Of a DNA stretch of 64,000 nucleotides, positions 27,426 through 35,737 are shown piece by piece; position 1 is the stretch's first letter; every line of letters starts with the position of its first letter. The stretch spans positions 1,674,001 to 1,738,000 of the forward strand of contig NZ_CP026951.1 of the NCBI RefSeq assembly GCF_003065485.1, given 5' to 3'. The notes under the pieces are model-generated. The model worked only from the letters and a program-made list of their open reading frames with translations. It searched no databases and was not told the origin of the DNA. Made by a program: the position numbers and the translations under genes. This DNA is from Salinibacterium hongtaonis. GTDB lineage: Bacteria; Actinomycetota; Actinomycetes; Actinomycetales; Microbacteriaceae.

Positions 27426-28004
27426 CTATTCGATGTTGGCGTGGCGTGGCCACAGCTCGTCGGCGCTGGCACCGGAGCGCATCCACAGGGCATGAAATAG
27501 GGCGTCCCCGAACACGACGACGGTCTGCTCGAACAGGCTCCCCGCATATTGAGCGGATGCTTCTCCCGACCTGTCGAGCTTTCCCGCTGCAGGCACGGTG
27601 ATCGTCGCCGACGCGAGAGAGGCGAGAGGGGAATCGGGATCTGTCGTGATTGCGGCGACTACCGCCCCGGCAGCAACTGCCGTCTGGGCCGCGCGAACAA
27701 TGCCGCCCGTCGTTCCCGAACCGCTTGCCGTGAGCAGAAGGTCTTGCCTACCGATCGCCGGGGTCGTGACCTCACCGACGACGTGGACCTCAAGGCCGAG
27801 GTGCATGAGGCGCATCGCGGTCATGCGAAGCGCAAGACCGGAGCGCCCAGCGCCCAGAACGAAGACACGGGGGGCCTCGGCGACCAGCTCGACAAAGCCA
27901 GCGAGGGCAATCGGGTCGGCGTGAACGAGGTGATCGACAACGGAATCGAGTTCGCGAGCGATGCGGGTGAGGGAGTATCCGACACCGGTTTGCATGACAT
28001 CCAT
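27426..28004 (-). CDS. hxlB: 6-Phospho-3-hexuloisomerase
   Basis: About 192 residues from ATG 28004 (MDVMQTGVGY); ATGs at 27995 and 28043 are alternatives and none has a strong ribosome-binding site. The SIS-fold sugar isomerase motifs are present: VLGAGRSGLALRMTAMRLMHLG and the GEVTTPAIGRQDLLLTASGSG phosphate-binding loop, ending with FEQTVVVFGDALFHALWMR. It isomerises hexulose 6-phosphate to fructose 6-phosphate, completing formaldehyde fixation started by HxlA. It is the promoter-proximal gene, divergent from a LuxR-type regulator. Confidence 0.93.
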   Translation of the reverse strand: MDVMQTGVGYSLTRIARELDSVVDHLVHADPIALAGFVELVAEAPRVFVLGAGRSGLALRMTAMRLMHLGLEVHVVGEVTTPAIGRQDLLLTASGSGTTGGIVRAAQTAVAAGAVVAAITTDPDSPLASLASATITVPAAGKLDRSGEASAQYAGSLFEQTVVVFGDALFHALWMRSGASADELWPRHANIE

Positions 28005-28061
28005 TGCTCTATCGTTGGGGCTCCGCTGCGTTGAGCCCCCCACCCATGAGTCCAGTTTTTG

Positions 28062-28095
28062 CTACCCGAATGGGTAGTGCTCTCTATCCGGGTAG
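28062..28095. promoter_or_regulatory. Paired CTACCC/GGGTAG palindromes in the hxlB-regulator gap
   Basis: A perfect palindrome CTACCC-GAAT-GGGTAG at 28062-28077 is followed by a second, imperfect copy CTATCC-GGGTAG at 28084-28095, ending 9 bases before the regulator ATG. The gap between the divergent genes is only 100 bases. The position suggests the LuxR-type protein binds here to control hxlBA and itself; binding is inferred. Confidence 0.65.
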
Positions 28096-28104
28096 GTTCA
28101 AGGT

Positions 28105-28935
28105 ATGAGCGCCGACGCCGAAGTCCCCACCCCCGCATCCCGCCGCCTTGTGCTCGACCACGCCCGAGTGGTTGCAGAGCAGGCAGATCGGCACGCCGTC
28201 ACACTCGAATCCATGCTCGCGATCCTGCGCTCAATACGCCTGGACGACACGGCCGCCCGCACCATGGCGATCGACCTTGCCACGACGGCACTCGTGGGGC
28301 TTCGCATGGCCACCGACCAGCAGCGAACAAGCCTGCTCGAACCTGTCGTCGGGGCGTTCGCTCGGCTGCGGAACGACCTGCGACCACTCGTGCGATTCGG
28401 CGACCTCGAGGTGCAATTCGTTGAGCCGCCGACGACGGGGCGCGCCCTTCCGGGAGCTGTGGCCCATGCTGCTCGAGCGATCGTGCGCAGCGCCGTCTTG
28501 GCCTTCGTCGATAAGGGCGAAACCACGAAAGTGCGGATTCAATGGGACTGCGACGGCCTCAATCTGCTGATCGGCATCCGCGACGACGGCCAGGGCGATC
28601 TCACGGCAAAGGACGATTCGCTCAGGCCCATCGCCGAGCGGGTCAGCGCCCTGGACGGCACCCTCTCGGTTTCGGCGACTCCTGGCTGGGGCTCGTCGCT
28701 CGACATCCGGTTGCCCCTCGACCCGCCAGCGGAGCCGGAACCGCTCGTCGACGCCGTCGAGTTCTCCGCCCGCGAACGCGAGGTTCTCAAGCTCGTTGTA
28801 GCGGGCGCCCGAAACAACGCAATTGCAGAACAACTGGGCATCAGCGGCAACACGGTCAAGTTTCACGTCTCGAATCTGTTGCGCAAAACAGGGGCAACCA
28901 GTCGAGCCGAACTCGCGGCGCTCGCGCGCAGCTAG
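28105..28935 (+). CDS. LuxR-type regulator with histidine-kinase-like ATPase domain
   Basis: 276 residues. After a helical N-terminal region, a GHKL-type ATPase module spans about residues 105-205: a degenerate N-box helix (AVAHAARAIVRSAVLAF), the G1-like IRDDGQGD, and the G2-like GWGSSLDIRLPL. A LuxR/NarL helix-turn-helix follows at about 215-270 (FSAREREVLKLVVAGARNNAIAEQLGISG...). No receiver domain and no clear phospho-accepting histidine box are visible, so this looks like a one-component fusion of kinase ATPase and output domains. It is divergent from the hexulose phosphate genes, with palindromes between them. Its stop overlaps the convergent next gene by 4 bases. Confidence 0.88.
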   Translation: MSADAEVPTPASRRLVLDHARVVAEQADRHAVTLESMLAILRSIRLDDTAARTMAIDLATTALVGLRMATDQQRTSLLEPVVGAFARLRNDLRPLVRFGDLEVQFVEPPTTGRALPGAVAHAARAIVRSAVLAFVDKGETTKVRIQWDCDGLNLLIGIRDDGQGDLTAKDDSLRPIAERVSALDGTLSVSATPGWGSSLDIRLPLDPPAEPEPLVDAVEFSAREREVLKLVVAGARNNAIAEQLGISGNTVKFHVSNLLRKTGATSRAELAALARS

Positions 28936-29606
28936 CGCTGCAGAGTCCAGCCTCTGCGGCGAACCAGGGTGTGGCCGCGCGGGGTGCTCAGGCGCGTCCA
29001 CGGACCGGTTTCGAAGACAGCAACGGGCCCTGCGTCGATGAATCCCAGGCTGTATGCGGCAAATGCGGCGCCAGCCGGAACATATTCGAGCCCGGGAATG
29101 CCACGACTCCAGACTTCGGAGCGAACTCTGTTGACGATCTGCTCTCCCGTACCGGACGGGATCGTTTCGGCGACCTCGGCGATGCCGGCTCTCGCGGTCG
29201 ACTCCAGAAGCGCTCCGTCGGTGTGGGGCAAAGCGCGCCAGCCGCCCTTCGGAGGCGAGATGGCCGCCCACGTCGCGGTGTTCACTTGCATCGGCAGCCC
29301 AACTGTGACGGGGGCATCCCGATCCCGATCCTGGCCCTGCAAACGGACAATGCGCTCCGCCAGCGAACGGATGGGCACAACGGCGTCGAAGGAGCCTCCG
29401 TCGCTGAGGGCGAAGGTTCGAAGCCCGAGCACGGTCGGGCTCTCGTCGAGTAGCCCGTGCGGAAAGATCACGCCGACGTAGACCGCGAGCACCCCGGATC
29501 CGGCGATTAGGCGCACGGAACCGTTCTCCACCCGGCCCGCGCGGGTCAAAAAGACCTGCAGGTCATCGAGGGAGAGGGAATCGGTAAGGGTGAAGTTCTG
29601 GCTCAT
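28932..29606 (-). CDS. Conserved-looking hypothetical protein
   Basis: About 224 residues from ATG 29606 (MSQNFTLTDSLSLDDL). No family recognised. The protein is a mixed alpha/beta, soluble sequence with several aromatic-rich strands (VLAVYVGVIFPHGLL, GFIDAGPVAVFETGPW) and no signal peptide or membrane helix. Regular codon use and clean ends support a real gene. It overlaps the end of the LuxR-type gene by 4 bases, tail to tail, and is divergent from tesB. Confidence 0.75.
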   Translation of the reverse strand: MSQNFTLTDSLSLDDLQVFLTRAGRVENGSVRLIAGSGVLAVYVGVIFPHGLLDESPTVLGLRTFALSDGGSFDAVVPIRSLAERIVRLQGQDRDRDAPVTVGLPMQVNTATWAAISPPKGGWRALPHTDGALLESTARAGIAEVAETIPSGTGEQIVNRVRSEVWSRGIPGLEYVPAGAAFAAYSLGFIDAGPVAVFETGPWTRLSTPRGHTLVRRRGWTLQR

Positions 29607-29684
29607 CTGCAATCTAAACTACCTAGTATCGGCGGGCCTTTTCTCCACTTTGACTCGCTCCACGTATTGCGCCGGGGAGGCTCC

Positions 29685-30569
29685 ATGTCAGTTGCACCGC
29701 TCGAAGGCCTTTTGGCCACCCTCGATCTCACCGATACCGGCGCCAGAACGAGCAACGACATCTTCACCGGCAAGAGTCAGTGGCAACCCGGCGGGCGCGT
29801 ATTCGGTGGGCAAGTAATCGCCCAGTCGCTCGTCGCCGCCATGAACACGGTGGAGGAGGATCGGGTACTGCACTCGATGCACGGGTACTTTTTGCGGCCC
29901 GGCGACGCGTCAAAGCCCATCACTTTCTCGGTCGCGCGCATTCACGACGGGCGTTCGTTCTCCGCCCGCGGGGTCCAGGCCTATCAAAACGGCGAGCCCA
30001 TCCTCTCGCTCATCAGCTCGTTTCAGACCCAGGTGACGGGCCTCGAGCACCAGATGGACATGCCAAGTGACATTCCAGACCCGGAGTCGCTCCCCCACGT
30101 TCGCGAGGTGCTCGCCGGAATCGAACACCCCATCGCTAGGAACTGGGCAGAGAACCGACCATTCGATCTGCGGTTTGCTCCCTCCCCCATCTTCTTATCC
30201 GTCGAGGGCGAGCGCACGGAACACCAGGCCGTGTGGCTCAAAGCGGTGGGCACAATGCCCGACGACCCCAATCTGCACCGTGCAGCCCTCGCCTATGCCA
30301 GCGATTTTTCGCTGCTTGAGCCGATCCTTCGTCGACACGGAGTTGCCTGGATCACCCCCGGTCTCAAGGTCGCAAGCCTCGACCACGCCATGTGGTTCCA
30401 CCGTTTTGCTCGTGTCGACGAATGGCTTCTCTACGTGCAGCAATCCCCCAACGCCATCGGCGGGCGAGGCCTCTCTTCCGGTCGTGTTTACACCCGCGAT
30501 GGCATGCTGGTCGCCACGGTGGCTCAAGAGGGAATGGTTCGGGTACCGAACCCCGCCGAGTTCGACTAA
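29685..30569 (+). CDS. tesB: Acyl-CoA thioesterase II
   Basis: About 294 residues from ATG 29685, with GGGGAGG 4 bases ahead. TesB is a double hot-dog thioesterase that cleaves a broad range of acyl-CoAs. Typical segments are GRVFGGQVIAQSLVAA near the N-terminus, HSMHGYFLRPGD, the RSFSARGVQAYQNG repeat of the first hot-dog fold, and LDHAMWFHR with SPNAIGGRGLSSGRVYTRDG in the second, containing the catalytic Asp, Thr/Ser and Gln region. No operon partner is evident. Confidence 0.95.
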   Translation: MSVAPLEGLLATLDLTDTGARTSNDIFTGKSQWQPGGRVFGGQVIAQSLVAAMNTVEEDRVLHSMHGYFLRPGDASKPITFSVARIHDGRSFSARGVQAYQNGEPILSLISSFQTQVTGLEHQMDMPSDIPDPESLPHVREVLAGIEHPIARNWAENRPFDLRFAPSPIFLSVEGERTEHQAVWLKAVGTMPDDPNLHRAALAYASDFSLLEPILRRHGVAWITPGLKVASLDHAMWFHRFARVDEWLLYVQQSPNAIGGRGLSSGRVYTRDGMLVATVAQEGMVRVPNPAEFD

Positions 30570-31019
30570 CCACCATTCGATGCCCCGTCGATGTGGCCTC
30601 GATGGGTCCGAACCGTCGCGATATAACGTAATGGCAACGATCGGCACCCCGCCGTATCGCTCGCAGATCGCCGCAAACCCGGCTTCTGAGCGCCCAATGT
30701 CCCACATTAGGCGATACTTGCTCAACTCGGCGAACTCCCAGTCTGTGGCTATGGTGTTTAACGGTTCGCTTTGCTCTGACCCTTCAGCAGCATCGGACTG
30801 ACCCAACATCTAGGCCGCGGACGTGGCCGGTTGCATCCCCGGATGAGACCGAGCGCGAGCGTATGGTCATCTGGTGGCGGGCCCGCCCCGCGGCGAGGCT
30901 CCCTCGCTGCATCTTGTTATTACAGCCCCGATGCAGGGTTGCACCAGAGACCCGGACCGTAACCCGAAGCACGAGCCTGTCGCCGCCACGCGGTGACCTG
31001 TGGTCGTCGCCAGGACAAC
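30570..31019. other. 450-base gap upstream of the glycine betaine operon
   Basis: No convincing gene. On the minus strand a frame from ATG 30809 reads about 80 plausible residues (including WDIGRSEAGFAAICERYGG) but has no stop until it runs antisense deep into tesB, so it is either chance or a gene remnant. An inverted repeat CTGCATC/GATGCAG lies at 30907-30936. The promoter for the transporter operon must be in the right half, but I cannot identify clear -10 and -35 boxes. Confidence 0.5.
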
Positions 31020-32306
31020 GTGACCGAAAGTATTGCAGTCAAGGCCGAGCACCTTTATAAGGTGTTCGGAAAGAAATCCAGCGAGGCCGTTTCACAGCTA
31101 AAAAACGGTGCATCTCGTGCAGACGTGAGCTCGTTTGGAACAGCAGCGGTAATCGATGCCTCATTCGAGGTGAAGCAGGGTGAGATTTTTGTTGTCATGG
31201 GCCTCAGCGGCTCCGGCAAGTCGACCCTCATTCGCATGCTCAACGGGCTACTCGATGTGACTTCGGGGTCAGTGACCATCAACGGTCTGCCCACGACAGG
31301 AATTTCAGCCAAAGCGTTGCGCATCGTCCGCCGCAGCAGCGTGTCGATGGTCTTCCAGCACTTCGCCCTACTCCCCCACCGAACCGTCCTTGACAACGTG
31401 GCCTATGGCCTCGAAATTCAGGGCGTGCGCAAGGCCAAGCGTCTCGAACTCGCTCGCAAGACCATCCACCTGGTTGGTCTCGGTGGGTGGGAAGATTCGC
31501 TGCCCTCAGAGCTTTCGGGCGGCATGAAACAGCGCGTCGGCATTGCCAGGGCTCTCACCGCCGACACCGATGTGCTGCTCATGGATGAGGCGTTCAGCGC
31601 CCTCGACCCGCTCATCCGACGCGAGATGCAGGAACAGCTCGTTGAGCTGCAGGCTGTGCTCGGAAAAACCATCATCTTCATCACCCACGACCTCAACGAG
31701 GCCATGTTTCTCGGCGATCGCATCGCGGTAATGCGCGACGGCCGCATTGTGCAGATCGGCACCCCGGAGGACATCCTCACCGACCCGGCAAACGACTACG
31801 TCGCCCAGTTTGTGCAGGACGTCGATCGCTCTCGGGTGCTGACCGCCAGCAGCGTGATGGAACCCGCCCGTGCCATCGCAGCTATTTCGGCGGGCCCCCG
31901 CGCTGCCCTGCGCACCATGCGAGATATGCAAACTTCTGCCCTGCTGGTGGTGGGCAAATCTCGCAAGCTCGAAGGTGCGGTCCGTGACCACGAGGTGCTC
32001 GCCCAGGTGCGGCGCCGTGACCCCGACCTGCTGGGGGTGATCGATAGGTCAGTGACCACCGTTTCTCCGGATGCTCTGCTCACCGACATTGTCGAGGCAT
32101 CGCTCGAAAGCCCTCTCCCGATCGCCGTCGTCGATGCCGACGGGCGCCTTATGGGAGTCGTCCCCCGCGTCACGCTCCTGGCTGCCCTGGGAAACGTCAC
32201 CCCCACCACAACAGGCGAACTGCCGATCGTTGAGCCGCCACCCACAGTGCCGACCAGCGTCATCAGCGACACCCTTCGTGCCACGGCAGCAAAGGTCGGT
32301 GCATGA
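31020..32306 (+). CDS. proV: Glycine betaine/proline ABC transporter ATP-binding protein with CBS domains
   Basis: About 428 residues from GTG 31020, preceded by AGGA. The ATPase core has Walker A GLSGSGKST at residues 61-69, the Q-loop in MVFQHFALLPHR, signature LSGGMKQR, Walker B VLLMDEAFSALD and the switch histidine in FITHDLNEA. The C-terminal 150 residues form a tandem CBS pair (VMEPARAIAAIS..., VSPDALLTDIVEAS...), the ionic-strength sensor of OpuA/ProV-type importers. An insert of about 20 residues before VIDASFEVKQG is typical of the family. It begins the proVWX-like operon for osmoprotectant uptake. Confidence 0.94.
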   Translation: MTESIAVKAEHLYKVFGKKSSEAVSQLKNGASRADVSSFGTAAVIDASFEVKQGEIFVVMGLSGSGKSTLIRMLNGLLDVTSGSVTINGLPTTGISAKALRIVRRSSVSMVFQHFALLPHRTVLDNVAYGLEIQGVRKAKRLELARKTIHLVGLGGWEDSLPSELSGGMKQRVGIARALTADTDVLLMDEAFSALDPLIRREMQEQLVELQAVLGKTIIFITHDLNEAMFLGDRIAVMRDGRIVQIGTPEDILTDPANDYVAQFVQDVDRSRVLTASSVMEPARAIAAISAGPRAALRTMRDMQTSALLVVGKSRKLEGAVRDHEVLAQVRRRDPDLLGVIDRSVTTVSPDALLTDIVEASLESPLPIAVVDADGRLMGVVPRVTLLAALGNVTPTTTGELPIVEPPPTVPTSVISDTLRATAAKVGA

Positions 32307-33229
32307 TGGGCGACCTGAGAATTCCCCTCGGCGACTGGATGGAATCCGCCGTCAGCTTCACTACCGAAAACCTCTCTGGTTTCTTCGGGGTGCTGCGCGC
32401 AATCTTTCTCGCTCTCTACAACGGAGTCGACCTTGTGTTGTCGTCGCCGCCGTTCTGGGTGATCATCGTGCTCGCTGCTCTGGTGGGTCTCATGGCTCGG
32501 GGGTGGATCTTCGCGGTCGGAACCTCGCTCGCGCTGCTCGTCATCGTCGGTGTCGATCAGTGGGACAACGCCATGGATTCGCTCGCACTGGTCTTAGTGG
32601 CATCCGTCATAGCGATCATCATCAGCGTGCCGCTCGGCATTGGGGCTGCCAAGTCGTCGGTTTTCTCATCGATTCTGCGCCCTGTGCTCGACTTTATGCA
32701 GACGACCCCGGCCTTCGTTTACCTGATCCCCGCGCTGCTGCTGTTTCGCGTCGGCGTTGTTCCGGGAATTGTGGCGACGATCATCTTTGCCATGGCGCCC
32801 GGAGTCCGCCTGACGGAGCTGGGCATCCGAGGCGTCGACCGAGAGGTCGTTGAGGCGGGTCAAGCCTTCGGCGCGTCTCCTGCCCGGATCCTGCGCCAGA
32901 TCGAGCTGCCGCTCGCACTGCCCACGATCATGGCCGGCCTGAACCAGGTGATCATGCTGTCGCTTTCGATGGTCGTGATTGCCGGGATGGTCGGCGCCGG
33001 CGGGCTGGGCGGCCAGATTGTTGCGAGCCTCAACCGCATCGACGTCGGGCTCGGCGTTGAGGCGGGCGTCTCTGTTGTCATTATCGCGATCATCCTCGAT
33101 CGGCTCACTGCCGCATTCGGCACGGGCCGAGGGCTGTTCTCCCGCCTGATCGGCCGCTGGGGCTCACGCCAGACCCGCGACCGCACGAGCATCGCACCGA
33201 ATCCCCCTCCCCAGGCGCTGCGCGCCTAA
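32303..33229 (+). CDS. proW: Glycine betaine/proline ABC transporter permease
   Basis: 308 residues, starting at ATG 32303 with a 4-base overlap with the ATPase stop. About seven membrane helices; the cytoplasmic EAA loop is seen in EAGQAFGASPARILRQIELPLALPTIMAGLNQ. The MQTTPAFVYLIPALLLF helix is diagnostic of the ProW/OpuAB group. The C-terminal 35 residues are a basic, proline-rich cytosolic tail. It forms the membrane channel of the osmoprotectant importer. Confidence 0.95.
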   Translation: MMGDLRIPLGDWMESAVSFTTENLSGFFGVLRAIFLALYNGVDLVLSSPPFWVIIVLAALVGLMARGWIFAVGTSLALLVIVGVDQWDNAMDSLALVLVASVIAIIISVPLGIGAAKSSVFSSILRPVLDFMQTTPAFVYLIPALLLFRVGVVPGIVATIIFAMAPGVRLTELGIRGVDREVVEAGQAFGASPARILRQIELPLALPTIMAGLNQVIMLSLSMVVIAGMVGAGGLGGQIVASLNRIDVGLGVEAGVSVVIIAIILDRLTAAFGTGRGLFSRLIGRWGSRQTRDRTSIAPNPPPQALRA

Positions 33230-33328
33230 CCGCGATTCGGGCGATGCCCGAATCCGCCCCCGTGCCCATACGGCGTATTTCGTCAACCCCGGCCGCGCAT
33301 TAGCGCGCGCCCCAGAAAGGAAGACAGC

Positions 33329-34222
33329 ATGAAAAATCACCTGAGGAACCCCCTCACCAAGGCCGCCGCTACCGTGGTGGTCGCGGGCCTCGCGCTCACC
33401 GGGTGCACCGCCGACACCGGATCTGCCGACGATGGCAAGCAACTCACAATCGCCGTGTTCAACGGCTGGGATGAAGGCATCGCCGTATCGGAGCTGTGGA
33501 AGGCAGTCCTCGAGAACGAGGGTTACGACGTGACTCTCGAATACGCCGACGCAGCCCCCGTGTTCAACGGGCTCGCCAGCGCCGACTACGACCTCACGCT
33601 AGATGTATGGCTGCCCGGCACCCACGCCGAGTACGTCAAGGAGTATGGCGACGACATCGTCGAACTCGGTGCCTGGAATGACGACGCCACGCTTACGGTT
33701 GCCGTCAACGAGGATGCCCCCATCGATTCGCTCGCCGAGCTAGCGGCGAACGCCGATCTCTTCGACAACCGCATCGTGGGAATCGAGCCGGGCGCAGGTC
33801 TCACGGGTGCGATGGAAGACTCGGTCATTCCGGGGTACGGCCTCGACAAGCTCAACTTCATCACCTCGTCGACGCCCGCCATGCTCACGGAACTGACCGC
33901 GGCGCTCGACAACAACGAGAACATTGCCGTTACCCTGTGGCGCCCGCACTGGGCCTACGACGCCTTCCCCATCAAGGATCTCGAAGACCCCGACGGAATG
34001 CTCGGAGGCACCGAGAGTCTCTACAGCTACTCGCGTACCGGATTCGAATCCGACTTCGCCGAGGTCGCTACCTGGATCTCGGCATTCACGATGGATTCCG
34101 AGCTGCTGTTCTCGCTCGAGAACGCCATGTTCAATGAATACGACGGCAGCGACTATGGCCCCGTCGTGGCCGAGTGGATGGCCGCCAACCAGGACTACGT
34201 CGATACATTGACGGCGTCCTAA
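33329..34222 (+). CDS. proX: Glycine betaine-binding lipoprotein (ProX/OpuAC type)
   Basis: 297 residues. A lipoprotein signal peptide ends in the lipobox LTGC with the lipidated cysteine at residue 26. The mature part is an OpuAC-type substrate-binding domain: FNGWDEGIAVSELWKAVLENEG, DVWLPGTHAEYVKEYG, and aromatic residues such as the tryptophans in LWRPHWAYDAFPIK likely to cage the quaternary amine. AGAAAGGAAG lies just upstream of the ATG. Third gene of the importer operon, followed directly by a strong terminator. Confidence 0.95.
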   Translation: MKNHLRNPLTKAAATVVVAGLALTGCTADTGSADDGKQLTIAVFNGWDEGIAVSELWKAVLENEGYDVTLEYADAAPVFNGLASADYDLTLDVWLPGTHAEYVKEYGDDIVELGAWNDDATLTVAVNEDAPIDSLAELAANADLFDNRIVGIEPGAGLTGAMEDSVIPGYGLDKLNFITSSTPAMLTELTAALDNNENIAVTLWRPHWAYDAFPIKDLEDPDGMLGGTESLYSYSRTGFESDFAEVATWISAFTMDSELLFSLENAMFNEYDGSDYGPVVAEWMAANQDYVDTLTAS

Positions 34223-34253
34223 CGGGCTAGCGGCACCTAACGGGCTAGCAAAA

Positions 34254-34291
34254 AGAAGGGCGGCGACCACACCAGTGGTCGCCGCCCTTCT
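34254..34291. terminator. Perfect 17-bp stem-loop between convergent proX and otnI
   Basis: Arms at 34254-34270 and 34275-34291 are perfectly complementary (AGAAGGGCGGCGACCAC and its complement) with an ACCA loop. It has an A-run on its left and lies between convergent genes, so it probably terminates both transcripts. Confidence 0.88.
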
Positions 34292-34305
34292 CTGTAGTTT
34301 CGGTT

Positions 34306-35097
34306 CTAGCGCATCCATCCAAACGGATCGCCGTCGGGGCCAGCCCACGAGTACTCCAGAGTGAAGCGGCCCGTGTAGCCGTTGGCGCGAAGTCGCTCCA
34401 GGTGCTCGATGACGGGCCTGCTGCCCGTGCCGGGTCCACCCCGGCCCGGCTCGTCGGCGACCTGAACGTGGCCGATCACTCGCCAGTTCTCGTCGAAGAA
34501 TGTTGGAACGTCGTCGCCGACGTTGTACATGTGAAAGAGGTCGACCTGCATGCGGATGTTGTCGGCCCCGTTGACCGCAACGGCGCGCTCGATTGCCCCG
34601 AGCACGTCGGCAGCGGTCCGCAGGCCGTAGCCGGGAATGTGGGAGAGCTGCTCGATCGTGACCGTGCCTCCGATCGCACCCAGCTCCTGTGCCGCGTAGG
34701 CCGTATTGGCGGCGGCCAGGGCATCCTGCTCTGCGCGATCCACATCGGGCAGAATCGTTCCGTTGAGCACGTTGAACATGCGGCACCCGGTCGCCAGCCC
34801 AATGCGCTTGGCGACGGCGACCGTATCCCCCATCTCTTGCTCGAATCCCGGCCAGCACGCGATGCCACGGTTGCCTTCGGCCATCCCACCCTCATAGAGG
34901 TTCAAGCCGATGAGGGCGAGACCGGAGGCCTCTACCGTGCGAAGGAATCCGCTGACCTGATCGTCGGTCGGGTTCGCAGTCTCGAAAGGCCACCACAGCT
35001 CGACCTCGGTAAATCCGTGGGATGCGGCGAGAGCTAGCTGCTCATCGAGGGGAAGATCTCCCACGATGATCGACGTGTTGATCGACGTGAATTGCAT
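34306..35097 (-). CDS. otnI: 2-Oxo-tetronate isomerase / hydroxypyruvate isomerase-like
   Basis: 263 residues, TIM-barrel of the hydroxypyruvate isomerase/xylose isomerase-like family. Metal ligands are likely the glutamate of TVTIEQLS, the aspartate of MQVDLFHMY, the histidine of IGHVQVAD and the glutamate of FTLEYSW. Next to the kinase OtnK and the aldolase OtnC, the best assignment is OtnI, which isomerises 2-oxo-tetronate to 3-oxo-tetronate in D-threonate, L-threonate or D-erythronate breakdown. It is the last gene of the minus-strand operon, 7 bases after otnC. Confidence 0.88.
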   Translation of the reverse strand: MQFTSINTSIIVGDLPLDEQLALAASHGFTEVELWWPFETANPTDDQVSGFLRTVEASGLALIGLNLYEGGMAEGNRGIACWPGFEQEMGDTVAVAKRIGLATGCRMFNVLNGTILPDVDRAEQDALAAANTAYAAQELGAIGGTVTIEQLSHIPGYGLRTAADVLGAIERAVAVNGADNIRMQVDLFHMYNVGDDVPTFFDENWRVIGHVQVADEPGRGGPGTGSRPVIEHLERLRANGYTGRFTLEYSWAGPDGDPFGWMR

Positions 35098-35104
35098 GGG
35101 GTCC

Positions 35105-35737
35105 TCAGGGGTAGCGGCGGCGAAGTTCCGCCACCTGGTCAGCCGAAAGAAGCTTGGCCGCGCGGTCGCCGATCACGAAGTGAAGCCTGGCGGTCTCTTC
35201 GATCTCCTCCGCGGCAGAAGCGGCGGCGTCGAGCGAGCGACCTGAAACCAGCGAGCCGTGATTCGAAAGCATCATCGAACGGTGCGCCTGCGCAACAGTG
35301 CCGATCGCGGCGGCGAGCCCCTCATCCCCCGGGGGAAAGTAGGGAACGACGGGCAGGTCGCCCACCCGCATGATGAAGTACGGGGTGTATGCGGGCAGCG
35401 CGTTCTCGGGGTCGAGCCCATCAAGGCACGACAGCGCGCTCGCATAGGGCGAGTGCAAGTGAACGACAGCACGATCTTCGGGCCGGGCCCGGTAGACCGC
35501 GGCGTGAAACAGCGACTCTTTCGTCGGCTTGGGGCCTTCGAGGTGGCGGCCGTCGAGATCGACGATGCTCAGGGCATCCGGATCAAGAGCGCCCAGCCGT
35601 GCGCCGGTCGGCGAGACGATGATCGTGTCCCCGTGGCGAACGCTGATGTTTCCGGATGTCCCCGGCGAGTATCCGGCAGCGTCCAGCCGTGCTGCCGTCT
35701 CGACGAGGGCTGCGCGGAGCTCGGCTGATTCGCTCAT
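35105..35737 (-). CDS. otnC: 3-Oxo-tetronate 4-phosphate decarboxylase (class II aldolase family)
   Basis: 210 residues. Class II aldolase/adducin fold: SPGTSGNISVRHGD at the N-terminus, the zinc-binding histidines of VVHLHSPYASALSC, and SNHGSLVSG towards the C-terminus. In the OtnK pathway OtnC decarboxylates 3-oxo-tetronate 4-phosphate to dihydroxyacetone phosphate. Its start overlaps the otnK stop by 4 bases. L-fuculose-phosphate aldolase is a possible mislabel; the gene neighbourhood argues against it. Confidence 0.9.
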   Translation of the reverse strand: MSESAELRAALVETAARLDAAGYSPGTSGNISVRHGDTIIVSPTGARLGALDPDALSIVDLDGRHLEGPKPTKESLFHAAVYRARPEDRAVVHLHSPYASALSCLDGLDPENALPAYTPYFIMRVGDLPVVPYFPPGDEGLAAAIGTVAQAHRSMMLSNHGSLVSGRSLDAAASAAEEIEETARLHFVIGDRAAKLLSADQVAELRRRYP

